Under the pieces are notes generated by a model, which was not told the DNA's origin, made no database searches, and saw only the letters and a list, made by a program, of their open reading frames with translations. Shown one piece after another: positions 21,101-34,239 of a stretch of 64,000 nt of DNA. Made by a program: the position numbers and the translations under genes. How positions within the stretch are numbered: the first letter of the stretch is position 1; each line of letters starts with the position of its first letter. The stretch lies in the NCBI GenBank assembly GCA_963920635.1, contig OY987308.1, positions 8,932,225-8,996,224 of the forward strand, read 5' to 3'. The stretch comes from Pseudeuparius sepicola (taxonomy: Eukaryota; Arthropoda; Insecta; Coleoptera; Anthribidae).

Positions 21101-23580
21101 CCAATTTCTTCGATACTACTTTACTAGTAAATGTACAAAAATGCAAATGTTTTAACAATATTGATTCCGTGGTTTATTTAGACCTCCTTTTGGTAAAACC
21201 AGACTAAAGTTGCCCCGAATAAAAAAAACGTGCCCTGTTGACAGTCTTAGTGGCTCGCTTAGAGGTTTTCGTGTATCTACTGTGATTTAAACTAGTAAAA
21301 TGTTATAATATCAAAAAACAATCACTGTTGAAATTCTCAGACATTTCGAATACCTAAAACGTTACTATTAATAGTTTTTCAGAATAAAATCGTATGCTCC
21401 AGAGCAAACCTTGTGAGATTTTGAACAATTTTGATTCCCGTGATCTCCTTTTCATAAAAGAAGACTAAAGAACTAATGTTCTTTTTTTGTGACAGCTACA
21501 ACAAAATTTCATAAACCTTGTGAGATTTTGAACAATTTTAATTCCCGTGATCTCCTTTTCATAAAAGAAGACTAAAGAACTTATGTTCCTTTTTTGTGAT
21601 AGCTACAAAAAAATTTCATTATGAACGGTTTTTCTGGATGACAAACTTAGTTTCTAAATCTCTAATTTTTTCGATATTATTTTACAAAAACGTAAGCTGC
21701 CGCACAATACTGCAATGATTTTGAACAATTTTGTCTCCGTGATTTATTAGATCTCCTTTTGGTAAAAGAAGACTAAAGTTGCCCCGAATCAAAAAACATG
21801 TCCAGGTTTTCATGTACATTCGAGGACCTATTGTGTTTTAAAGTTTAAAGTAGTAAAAAGTGATAACAAAAGTTCTTCAGAATAAAATCGTAAGCTCTGG
21901 AGCTCAACTTGTGAGATTAGAGAAATTTTGATTCCCGTGATCTCCTTTTTATAAAAGGAGACTAATGTTTTTTTTTGTGACAGCTGCAATGAAAGTTTAT
22001 TATGAAAGGTTTTTCTGGTTGGAAAAGTCCTAGTTTCTGAATTCCTAATTTCTTCGATACTACTTTACTAGTAAATGTACAAAACTGCAATTTTTTTAAC
22101 AATATTGATTCCGTGGTTTATTTAGACCTCCTTTTGGTAAAACCAGACTAAAGTTGCCCCGAATAAAAAAAAACGTGCCCTGTTGACAGTCTTAGTGGCT
22201 CGCTTAGAGGTTTTCGTGTATCTACTGTGATCCGTGATCTCCTTTTCATAAAAGAAGACTAAAGAACTAATGTTCTTTTTTTGTGACAGCTACAACAAAA
22301 TTTCATAAACCTTGTGAGATTTTGAACAATTTTGATTCCCGTGATCTCCTTTTCATAAAAGAAAACTAAAGAACTAATGTTCCTTTTTTGCGATAGCTAC
22401 AACAAAATATCATTATGAACGGTTTTTCTTAGTTTCTAAATCTCTACTTTTTTCGATACTATTTTACAGAAATCGTAAGCTGCCGCACAATACTGCAATG
22501 ATTTTGAACAATTTTGTCTCCGTGATTTATTAGATCTCCTTTTGGTAAAAGAAGACTAATGTTGCCCCGAATCAAAAAACATGTCCAGTTGAAAGTCTTA
22601 GAGGTTTTCGTGTATCTACTGTGATTTTCTAATTTTTCGACATTAAACTGTTATAAATTATCAAAAAACAATCAGTGTTTAAATTCTCAGACATTTCAAG
22701 TATCTATTGTGGTTTCGTAATTTTTTGATACTATTTCAGTTTAAAGAAGTAAAACTTGTGAAAATTTGAACAAATTTGACACACGTGTTCAACTTTTTAT
22801 AAAAGGAGACTAGTAAAACAGCTACAACAAAATTTCAATATGAAACTTTTTTCTGGATAAAAAACTATTAGTTTCTGAATTTCTAATTTTTTCGATACTA
22901 TTTTACTGTAGTTTAGTTGAACCATGTAGTAAGGCAAGTTGTTCAGTATCGAAACGTATATTGCCGGACAATACTGTAAATATTTTGAACAATTTTGTTT
23001 CCGTCATTTATTTAGATCTATTTTTGGTAATAGAAGACTTAAGTTGCCCCAAATCAAAAAACAAGCCTGTTGACAATCTTAGAGGTTTTCGTGTATCTAC
23101 TGTGATTTTGTAATTTTTCGACATTTAAACTAGTAGAATGTTATAAATTATCAAAAATCAATCACTGTTGAAAATCTCAGACATTACGAGGACCTATTGT
23201 GGTTTTGTAATTTCTCAATACTATTTCAGTTTAAAGTAGTAAAAAGTGATTAACAAAAGTTCTTCAAAATAAAATCGTAAGCTCTGGAGCTAAACTTGTG
23301 AGATTTGAAAAATTTTGATTCCCGTGATCTCCTTTTCATAAAAGGAGACTAATGTTTTTTTTTGTGACAGCTGCAACGAAAGTTTGTTATGAAAGGTTTT
23401 TCTGGTTGGAAAAGTCCTAGTTTCTGAATTCCTAATTTCTTCGATACTACTTTACTAGTAAATGTACAAAACTGCAAATTTTTTAACAATATTGATTCCG
23501 TGGTTTATTTAGACCTCCTTTTGGTAAAACCAGACTAAAGTTGCCCCGAATAAAAAAAAACTTGCCCTGTTGACAGTCTT
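18162..23580 (+). repeat. Satellite transition zone with irregular higher-order units
   Basis: Forward-strand satellite in which M1-, M2- and M3-like monomers of the later HOR appear in irregular order. The HOR marker AGTGGCTCGCTTAGAGG first occurs at 19023, then at about 21249, 22193 and 23581, with uneven spacing (2226, 944 and 1388 bp). Chimeric monomers are present; at about 21797 M1 is fused to M3 (ATGTCCAGG-TTTTCATGTAC). This zone links the eroded edge to the homogeneous interior. No genes. Confidence 0.88.
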
Positions 23581-26320
23581 AGTGGCTCGCTTAGAGGTTT
23601 TCGTGTATCTACTGTGATTTAAACTAGTAAAATGTTATAATATCAAAAAACAATCACTGTTGAAATTCTCAGACATTTCGAATACCTAAAATGTTACTAT
23701 TAATAGTTTTTCAGTATAAAATCGTATGCTCCAGAGAAAACCTTGTGAGATTTTGAACAATTTTGATTCCCGTGATCTCCTTTTCATAAAAGAAGACTAA
23801 AGAACTAATGTTCTTTTTTTGTGACAGCTACAACAAAATTTCATAAACCTTGTGAGATTTTGAACAATTTTGATTCCCGTGATCTCCTTTTCATAAAAGA
23901 AGACAAAAGAACTAATGTTCCTTTTTTGCGATAGCTACAACAAAATTTCATTATGAACGGTTTTTCTTAGTTTCTAAATCTTTTTCGATACTATTTTACA
24001 GAAATCGTAAGCTGCCGCACAATACTGCAATGATTTTGAACAATTTTGTCTCCGTGATTTATTAGATCTCCTTTTGGTAAAAGAAGACTAAAGTTGCCCC
24101 GAATCAAAAAACATGTCCAGTTGAAAGTCTTAGAGGTTTTCGTGTATCTACTGTGATTTTCTAATTTTTCGACATTAAACTGTTATAAATTATCAAAAAA
24201 CAATCAGTGTTTAATTTCTCAGACATTTCAAGTATCTATTGTGGTTTCGTAATTTTTTGATACTATTTCAGTTTAAAGAAGTAAAACTTGTGAAAATTTG
24301 AACAAATTTGATTCACGTGTTCAACTTTTTATAAAAGGAGACTAGTGAAACAGCTACAACAAAATTTCATTATGAAACTTTTTTCTGGATGGAAAACTAT
24401 TAGTTTCTAAATTTCTAATTTTTTCGATACTATTTTATCGTAAACGTAAGCTACCGTACAATACTGCAAATATTTTGAACAATTTTGTTTCCGTCATTTA
24501 TTTAGATCTCTTTTTGGTAATAGAAGACTTAAGTTGCCCCAAATCAAAAAACAAGCCCTGTTGACAATCTTATAGGTTTTCTTGTACATTTCGTGTTTTA
24601 AAGTTTAAAGTAGTAAAAAGTGATTAACAAAAGTTCTTCAGAATAAAATCGTAAGCTCTGGAGCTCAACTTGTGAGATTAGAGAAATTTTGATTCCCGTG
24701 ATCTCCTTTTCATAAAAGGAGACTAATGTTTTTTTTTTGTGACAGCTGCAACGAAAGTTTATCATGAAAGGTTTTTCTGGTTGGAAAAGTCCTAGTTTCT
24801 GAATTTCTAATTTTTTCGATACTATTTTACTGCAAATGTACAAAACTGCAAAAATTTTGAACAATATTGTTTCCGTGGTTTATTTAGACCTCCTTTTGGT
24901 AAAAGGCTAAAGTTGCCCCGAAAAAAAAAACGTGCCCTTTTGTCAGTCTTAGAGGTTTTCGTGTATCTACTGTGATTTTCTAATTTTTCGACCTTAAACT
25001 GTTATAAATTATCAAAAAACAATCACTGTTTAAATTCTCAGACATATCAAGTATCTATGGGGTTTCGTAATTTTTTGATACTATTTCAGTTTAATGTAGT
25101 AAAACTTGTGAAAATTTGAACAAATTTGATTCCCGTGTTCAACTTTTTATAAAAGAAGACTAGTGAAACAGCTACAACAAAATTTCATTATGAAACTTTT
25201 TTCTCTATGGAAAACTATTAGTTTCTGAATTTCTAATTTTTTCGATACTATTTTACTGTAGTTTAGTTGAACCATGTAGTAAGGCAAGTTGTTCAGTATC
25301 GAAACGTATATTGCCGGACAATACTGTCAATATTTTGAACAATTTTGTTTCCGTCATTTATTTAGATCTCTTTTTGGTAATAAAGACTTAAGTTGCCCCA
25401 AATCAAAAAACAAGCCTGTTGACAATCTTAGAGGTTTTCGTGTATCTACTGTGATTTTGTAATTTTTTGACATTTAAACTAGTAGAATGTTATAAATTAT
25501 CAAAAATCAATCACTGTTGAAAATCTCAGACATTACGAGGACCTATTGTGGTTTTGTAATTTCTCAATACTATTTCAGTTTAAAGTAGTAAAAAGTTCTT
25601 CAGAATAAAATCGTAAGCTCTGGAGCTCAACTTGTGAGATTAGAGAAATTTTGATTCCCGTGATCTCCTTTTCATAAAAGGAGACTAATGTTTTTTTTTT
25701 GTGACAGCTGCAACGAAAGTTTATTATGAAAGGTTTTTCTGGTTGGAAAAGTCCTAGATTCTGAATTCCCAATTTCTTCGATACTACTTTACTAGTAAAT
25801 GTACAAAAATGCAAATGTTTTAACAATATTGATTCCGTGGTTTATTTAGACCTCCTTTTGGTAAAACCAGACTGTGATTTAAACTAGTAAAATGTTATAA
25901 TATCAAAAATCAATCACTGTTGAAAATCTCAGACATTACGAGGACCTATTGTGGTTTTGTAATTTCTCAATACTATTTCAGTTTAAAGTAGTAAAAAGTT
26001 CTTCAGAATAAAATCGTAAGCTCTGGAGCTCAACTTGTGAGATTAGAGAAATTTTGATTCCCGTGATCTCCTTTTCATAAAAGGAGACTAATGTTTTTTT
26101 TTTGTGACAGCTGCAACGAAAGTTTGTTATGAAAGGTTTTTCTGGTTGGAAAAGTCCTAGTTTCTGAATTCCTAATTTCTTCGATACTACTTTACTAGTA
26201 AATGTACAAAACTGCAAATTTTTTAACAATATTGATTCCGTGGTTTATTTAGACCTCCTTTTGGTAAAACCAGACTAAAGTTGCCCCGAATAAAAAAAAA
26301 CGTGCCCTGTTAGTGGCTCG

Positions 26321-27816
26321 CTTAGAGGTTTTCGTGTATCTACTGTGATTTAAACTAGTAAAATGTTATAATATCCAAAAACAATCACTGTTGAAATTCT
26401 CAGATATTTCGAATACCTAAAATGTTACTATTAATAGTTTTTCAGAATAAAATCGTATGCTCCAGAGCAAACCTTGTGAGATTTTGAACAATTTTGATTC
26501 CCGTGATCTCCTTTTCATAAAAGAAGACTAAAGAACTAATGTTCTTTTTTTGTGACAGCTACAACAAAATTTCATAAACCTTGTGAGATTTTGAACAATT
26601 TTGATTCCCGTGATCTCCTTTTCATAAACGAAGACTAAAGAACTAATGTTCCTTTTTTGCGATAGCTACAACAAAATTTCATTATGAACGGTTTTTCTTA
26701 GTTTCTAAATCTCTACTTTTTTCGATACTATTTTACAGAAATCGTAAGCTGCCGCACAATACTGCAATGATTTTGAACAATTTTGTCTCCGTGATTTATT
26801 AGATCTCCTTTTGGTAAAAGAAGACTAAAGTTGCCCCGAATCAAAAAACATGTCCAGTTGAAAGTCTTAGAGGTTTTCGTGTATCTACTGTGATTTTCTA
26901 ATTTTTCGACATTAAACTGTTATAAATTATCAAAAAACAATCAGTGTTTAATTTCTCAGACATTTCAAGTATCTATTGTGGTTTCGTAATTTTTTGATAC
27001 TATTTCAGTTTAAAGAAGTAAAACTTTTGAAAATTTGAACAAATTTGATTCACGTGTTCAACTTTTTATAAAAGGAGACTAGTGAAACAGCTACAACAAA
27101 ATTTCATTATGAAACTTTTTTCTGGATGGAAAACTATTAGTTTCTAAATGTCTAATTTTTTCGATACTATTTTATCGTAAACGTAAGCTACCGTACAATA
27201 CTGCAAATATTTTGAACAATTTTGTTTCCGTCATTTATTTAGATCTCTTTTTGGTAATAGAAGACTTAAGTTGCCCCAAATCAAAAAACAAGCCTGTTGA
27301 CAATCTTAGAGGTTTTCGTGTATCTACTGTGATTTTGTAATTTTTCGACATTTAAACTAGTAGAATGTTATAAATTATCAAAAATCAATCACTGTTGAAA
27401 ATCTCAGACATTACGAGGACCTATTGTGGTTTTGTAATTTCTCAATACTATTTCAGTTTAAAGTAGTAAAAAGTGATTAACAAAAGTTCTTCAAAATAAA
27501 ATCGTAAGCTCTGGAGCTAAACTTGTGAGATTAGAGAAATTTTGATTCCCGTGATCTCCTTTTCATAAAAGGAGACTAATGTTTTTTTTTGTGACAGCTG
27601 CAACGAAAGTTTATTATGAAAGGTTTTTCTGGTTGGAAAAGTCCTAGTTTCTGAATTCCTAATTTCTTCGATACTACTTTACTAGTAAATGTACAAAACT
27701 GCAAATTTTTTAACAATATTGATTCCGTGGTTTATTTAGACCTCCTTTTGGTAAAACCAGACTAAAGTTGCCCCGAATAAAAAAAAACGTGCCCTGTTGA
27801 CAGTCTTAGTGGCTCG
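26321..27816 (+). repeat. Exemplar HOR unit: monomers M1, M2, M3
   Basis: All three monomers start with CTTAGAGGTTTTCGTGTATC. M1 26321-26865 (545 bp) is marked by ATGTTACTATTAATAG and an internal 107-bp duplication. M2 26866-27304 (439 bp) is marked by AATCAGTGTTTAA, CACGTGTTCAAC and ATTTAGATCTCTTTTTGG. M3 27305-27816 (512 bp) is marked by GACATTACGAGGACC, CAGCTGCAACGAAAG and TTACTAGTAAATGTAC, and ends in an A-run plus AGTGGCTCG. The total of 1496 bp matches the dominant period. Confidence 0.93.
26472..26685 (+). repeat. Internal tandem duplication within M1
   Basis: CCTTGTGAGATTTTGAACAA begins at 26472 and again at 26579, a 107-bp tandem duplication running through GATCTCCTTTTCATAAA and GACTAAAGAACTAATGTTC. 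The copies differ at GTGACAGC versus GCGATAGC. The same duplication is found in M1 throughout the HOR array and in an early form at about 5810-6010, so it predates HOR amplification. Confidence 0.88.
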
Positions 27817-30800
27817 CTTAGAGGTTTTCGTGTATCTACTGTGATTTAAACTAGTAAAATGTTATAATATCAAAAAACAATCACTGTTGAAATTCTCAGA
27901 CATTTCGAATACCTAAAATGTTACTATTAATAGTTTTTCAGAATAAAATCGTATGCTCCAGAGCAAACCTTGTGAGATTTTGAACAATTTTGATTCCCGT
28001 GTTCTCCTTTTCATAAAAGAAGACTAAAGAACTAATGTTCTTTTTTTGTGACAGCTACAACAAAATTTCATAAACCTTGTGAGATTTTGAACAATTTTGA
28101 TTCCCGTGATCTCCTTTTCATAAAAGAAGACTAAAGAACTAATGTTCCTTTTTTGCGATAGCTACAACAAAATTTCATTATGAACGGTTTTTCTTAGTTT
28201 CTAAATCTCTACTTTTTTCGATACTATTTTACAGAAATCGTAAGCTGCCGCACAATACTGCAATGATTTTGAACAATTTTGTCTCCGTGATTTATTAGAT
28301 CTCCTTTTGGTAAAAGAAGACTAAAGTTGCCCCGAATCAAAAAACATGTCCAGTTGAAAGTCTTAGAGGTTTTCGTGTATCTACTGTGATTTTCTAATTT
28401 TTCGACATTAAACTGTTATAAATTATCAAAAAACAATCAGTGTTTAAATTCTCAGACATTTCAAGTATCTATTGTGGTTTCGTAATTTTTTGATACTATT
28501 TCAGTTTAAAGAAGTAAAACTTGTGAAAATTTGAACAAATTTGATTCACGTGTTCAACTTTTTATAAAAGGAGACTAGTGAAACAGCTACAACAAAATTT
28601 CATTATGAAACTTTTTTCTGGATGGAAAACTATTAGTTTCTAAATGTCTAATTTTTTCGATACTATTTTATCGTAAACGTAAGCTACCGTACAATACTGC
28701 AAATATTTTGAACAATTTTGTTTCCGTCATTTATTTAGATCTCTTTTTGGTAATAGAAGACTTAAGTTGCCCCAAATCAAAAAACAAGCCTGTTGACAAT
28801 CTTAGAGGTTTTCGTGTATCTACTGTGATTTTGTAATTTTTCGACATTTAAACTAGTAGAATGTTATAAATTATCAAAAATCAATCACTGTTGAAAATCT
28901 CAGACATTACGAGGACCTATTGTGGTTTTGTAATTTCTCAATACTATTTCAGTTTAAAGTAGTAAAAAGTGATTAACAAAAGTTCTTCAAAATAAAATCG
29001 TAAGCTCTGGAGCTAAACTTGTGAGATTAGAAAAATTTTGATTCCCGTGATCTCCTTTTCATAAAATGAGACTAATGTTTTTTTTTGTGACAGCTGCAAC
29101 GAAAGTTTATTATGAAAGGTTTTTCTGGTTGGAAAAGTCCTAGTTTCTGAATTCCTAATTTCTTCGATACTACTTTACTAGTAAATGTACAAAACTGCAA
29201 ATTTTTTAACAATATTGATTCCGTGGTTTATTTAGACCTCCTTTTGGTAAAACCAGACTAAAGTTGCCCCGAATAAAAAAAAACGTGCCCTGTTGACAGT
29301 CTTAGTGGCTCGCTTAGAGGTTTTCGTGTATCTACTGTGATTTAAACTAGTAAAATGTTATAATATCAAAAAACAATCACTGTTGAAATTCTCAGACATT
29401 TCAAGTATCTATTGTGGTTTCGTAATTTTTTGATACTATTTCAGTTTAAAGAAGTAAAACTTGTGAAAATTTGAACAAATTTGATTCACGTGTTCAACTT
29501 TTTATAAAAGGAGACTAGTGAAACAGCTACAACAAAATTTCATTATGAAACTTTTTTCTGGATGGAAAACTATTAGTTTCTAAATGTCTAATTTTTTCGA
29601 TACTATTTTATCGTAAACGTAAGCTACCGTACAATACTGAAAATATTTTGAACAATTTTGTTTCCGTCATTTATTTAGATCTCTTTTTGGTAATAGAAGA
29701 CTTAAGTTGCCCCAAATCAAAAAACAAGCCTGTTGACAATCTTAGAGGTTTTCGTGTATCTACTGTGATTTTGTAATTTTTCGACATTTAAACTAGTAGA
29801 ATGTTATAAATTATCAAAAATCAATCACTGTTGAAAATCTCAGACATTACGAGGACCTATTGTGGTTTTGTAATTTCTCAATACTATTTCAGTTTAAAGT
29901 AGTAACAAGTGATTAACAAAAGTTCTTCAAAATAAAATCGTAAGCTCTGGAGCTAAACTTGTGAGATTAGAAAAATTTTGATTCCCGTGATCTCCTTTTC
30001 ATAAAAGGAGACCAATGTTTTTTTTTGTGACAGCTGCAACGAAAGTTTATTATGAAAGGTTTTTCTGGTTGGAAAAGTCCTAGTTTCTGAATTCCTAATT
30101 TCTTCGATACTACTTTACTAGTAAATGTACAAAACTGCAAATTTTTTAACAATATTGATTCCGTGGTTTATTTAGACCTACTTTTGGTAAAACCAGACTA
30201 AAGTTGCCCTGAATAAAAAAAAACGTGCCCTGTTGACAGTCTTAGTGGCTCGCTTAGAGGTTTTCGTGTATCTACTGTGATTTAAACTAGTAAAATGTTA
30301 TAATATCAAAAAAAAATCACTGTTGAAATTCTCAGACATTTCGAATACCTAAAATGTTACTATTAATAGTTTTTCAGAATAAAATCGTATGCTCCAGAGC
30401 AAACCTTGTGAAATTTTGAACAATTTTGATTCCCGTGATCTCCTTTTCATAAAAGAAGACTAAAGAACTAATGTTCTTTTTTTGTGACAGCTACAACAAA
30501 ATTTCATAAACCTTGTGAGATTTTGAACAATTTTGATTCCCGTGATCTCCTTTTCATAAACGAAGACTAAAGAACTAATGTTCCTTTTTTGCGATAGCTA
30601 CAACAAAATTTCATTATGAACGGTTTTTCTTAGTTTCTAAATCTCTACTTTTTTCGATACTATTTTACAGAAATCGTAAGCTGCCGCACAATACTGCAAT
30701 GATTTTGAACAATTTTGTCTCCGTGATTTATTAGATTTCCTTTTGGTAAAAGAAGACTAAAGTTGCCCCGAATCAAAAAACATGTCCAGTTGAAAGTCTT

Positions 30801-33800
30801 AGAGGTTTTCGTGTATCTACTGTGATTTTCTAATTTTTCGACATTAAACTGTTATAAATTATCAAAAAACAATCAGTGTTTAAATTCTCAGACATTTCAA
30901 GTATCTATTGTGGTTTCGTAATTTTTTGATACTATTTCAGTTTAAAGAAGTAAAACTTGTGAAAATTTGAACAAATTTGATTCACGTGTTCAACTTTTTA
31001 TAAAAGGAGACTAGTGAAACAGCTACAACAAAATTTCATTATGAAACTTTTTTCTGGATGGAAAACTATTAGTTTCTAAATGTCTAATTTTTTCGATACT
31101 ATTTTATCGTAAACGTAAGCTACCGTACAATACTGAAAATATTTTGAACAATTTTGTTTCCGTCATTTATTTAGATCTCTTTTTGGTAATAGAAGACTTA
31201 AGTTGCCCCAAATCAAAAAACAAGCCTGTTGACAATCTTAGAGGTTTTCGTGTATCTACTGTGATTTTGTAATTTTTCGACATTTAAACTAGTAGAATGT
31301 TATAAATTATCAAAAATCAATCACTGTTGAAAATCTCAGACATTACGAGGACCTATTGTGGTTTTGTAATTTCTCAATACTATTTCAGTTTAAAGTAGTA
31401 AAAAGTGATTAACAAAAGTTCTTCAAAATAAAATCGTAAGCTCTGGAGCTAAACTTGTGAGATTAGAAAAATTTTGATTCCCGTGATCTCCTTTTCATAA
31501 AAGGAGACCAATGTTTTTTTTTGTGACAGCTGCAACGAAAGTTTATTATGAAAGGTTTTTCTGGTTGGAAAAGTCCTAGTTTCTGAATTCCTAATTTCTT
31601 CGATACTACTTTACTAGTAAATGTACAAAACTGCAAATTTTTTAACAATATTGATTCCGTGGTTTATTTAGACCTCCTTTTGGTAAAACCAGACTAAAGT
31701 TGCCCCGAATAAAAAAAAACGTGCCCTGTTGACAGTCTTAGTGGCTCGCTTAGAGGTTTTCGTGTATCTACTGTGATTTAAACTAGTAAAATGTTATAAT
31801 ATCCAAAAACAATCACTGTTGAAATTCTCAGATATTTCGAATACCTAAAATGTTACTATTAATAGTTTTTCAGAATAAAATCGTATGCTCCAGAGCAAAC
31901 CTTGTGAGATTTTGAACAATTTTGATTCCCGTGATCTCCTTTTCATAAAAGAAGACTAAAGAACTAATGTTCTTTTTTTGTGACAGCTACAACAAAATTT
32001 CATAAACCTTGTGAGATTTTGAACAATTTTGATTCCCGTGATCTCCTTTTCATAAAAGAAGACTAAAGAACTAATGTTCCTTTTTTGCGATAGCTACAAC
32101 AAAATTTCATTATGAACGGTTTTTCTTAGTTTCTAAATCTTTTTCGATACTATTTTACAGAAATCGTAAGCTGCCGCACAATACTGCAATGATTTTGAAC
32201 AATTTTGTCTCCGTGATTTATTAGATCTCCTTTTGGTAAAAGAAGACTAAAGTTGCCCCGAATCAAAAAACATGTCCAGTTGAAAGTCTTAGAGGTTTTC
32301 GTGTATCTACTGTGATTTTCTAATTTTTCGACATTAAACTGTTATAAATTATCAAAAAACAATCAGTGTTTAAATTCTCAGACATTTCAAGTATCTATTG
32401 TGGTTTCGTAATTTTTTGATACTATTTCAGTTTAAAGAAGTAAAACTTGTGAAAATTTGAACAAATTTGATTCACGTGTTCAACTTTTTATAAAAGGAGA
32501 CTAGTGAAACAGCTACAACAAAATTTCATTATGAAACTTTTTTCTGGATGGAAAACTATTAGTTTCTAAATGTCTAATTTTTTCGATACTATTTTATCGT
32601 AAACGTAAGCTACCGTACAATACTGCAAATATTTTGAACAATTTTGTTTCCGTCATTTATTTAGATCTCTTTTTGGTAATAGAAGACTTAAGTTGCCCCA
32701 AATCAAAAAACAAGCCTGTTGACAATCTTAGAGGTTTTCGTGTATCTACTGTGATTTTGTAATTTTTCGACATTTAAACTAGTAGAATGTTATAAATTAT
32801 CAAAAATCAATCACTGTTGAAAATCTCAGACATTACGAGGACCTATTGTGGTTTTGTAATTTCTCAATACTATTTCAGTTTAAAGTAGTAAAAAGTGATT
32901 AACAAAAGTTCTTCAAAATAAAATCGTAAGCTCTGGAGCTAAACTTGTCAGATTAGAAAAATTTTGATTCCCGTGATCTCCTTTTCATAAAAGGAGACTA
33001 ATGTTTTTTTTTGTGACAGCTGCAACGAAAGTTTATTATGAAAGGTTTTTCTGGTTGGAAAAGTCCTAGTTTCTGAATTCCTAATTTCTTCGATACTACT
33101 TTACTAGTAAATGTACAAAACTGCAAATTTTTTAACAATATTGATTCCGTGGTTTATTTAGACCTCCTTTTGGTAAAACCAGACTAAAGTTGCCCCGAAT
33201 AAAAAAAACGTGCCCTGTTGACAGTCTTGGTGGCTCGCTTAGAGGTTTTCGTGTATCTACTGTGATTTAAACTAGTAAAATGTTATAATATCCAAAAACA
33301 ATCACTGTTGAAATTCTCAGATATTTCGAATACCTAAAATGTTACTATTAATAGTTTTTCAGAATAAAATCGTATGCTCCAGAGCAAACCTTGTGAGATT
33401 TTGAACAATTTTGATTCCCGTGATCTCCTTTTCATAAAAGAAGACTAAAGAACTAATGTTCTTTTTTTGTGACAGCTACAACAAAATTTCATAAACCTTG
33501 TGAGACTTTGAACAATTTTGATTCCCGTGATCTCCTTTTCATAAACGAAGACTAAAGAACTAATGTTCCTTTTTTGCGATAGCTACAACAAAATTTCATT
33601 ATGAACGGTTTTTCTTAGTTTCTAAATCTCTACTTTTTTCGATACTATTTTACAGAAATCGTAAGCTGCCGCACAATACTGCAATGATTTTGAACAATTT
33701 TGTCTCCGTGACTTATTAGATCTCCTTTTGGTAAAAGAAGACTAAAGTTGCCCCGAATCAAAAAACATGTCCAGTTGAAAGTCTTAGAGGTTTTCGTGTA

Positions 33801-34239
33801 TCTACTGTGATTTTCTAATTTTTCGACATTAAACTGTTATAAATTATCAAAAAACAATCAGTGTTTAATTTCTCAGACATTTCAAGTATCTATTGTGGTT
33901 TCGTAATTTTTTGATACTATTTCAGTTTAAAGAAGTAAAACTTGTGAAAATTTGAACAAATTTGATTCACGTGTTCAACTTTTTATAAAAGGAGACTAGT
34001 GAAACAGCTACAACAAAATTTCATTATGAAACTTTTTTCTGGATGGAAAACTATTAGTTTCTAAATGTCTAATTTTTTCGATACTATTTTATCGTAAACG
34101 TAAGCCACCGTACAATACTGCAAATATTTTGAACAATTTTGTTTCCGTCATTTATTTAGATCTCTTTTTGGTAATAGAAGACTTAAGTTGCCCCAAATCA
34201 AAAAACAAGCCTGTTGACAATCTTAGAGGTTTTCGTGTA

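Larger units (their letters stand above)
23100..29900 (+). repeat. Large satellite duplication, copy 1
   Basis: It shares rare variants with 34240-41850 in two collinear blocks. Block one, 23.1-25.44 kb (offset 11143-11144): AGATTTGAAAAATT at 23302, CAGTATAAAATCG near 23713, AGACAAAAGAAC near 23904. Block two, 26.1-29.9 kb (offset about 11945): shortened CCTGTTAGTGGC at 26306, CTTTTGAAAATTTG near 27023, CCGTGTTCTCC near 28000, ATAAAATGAGAC near 29063, TACTGAAAATATT near 29636. Confidence 0.85.
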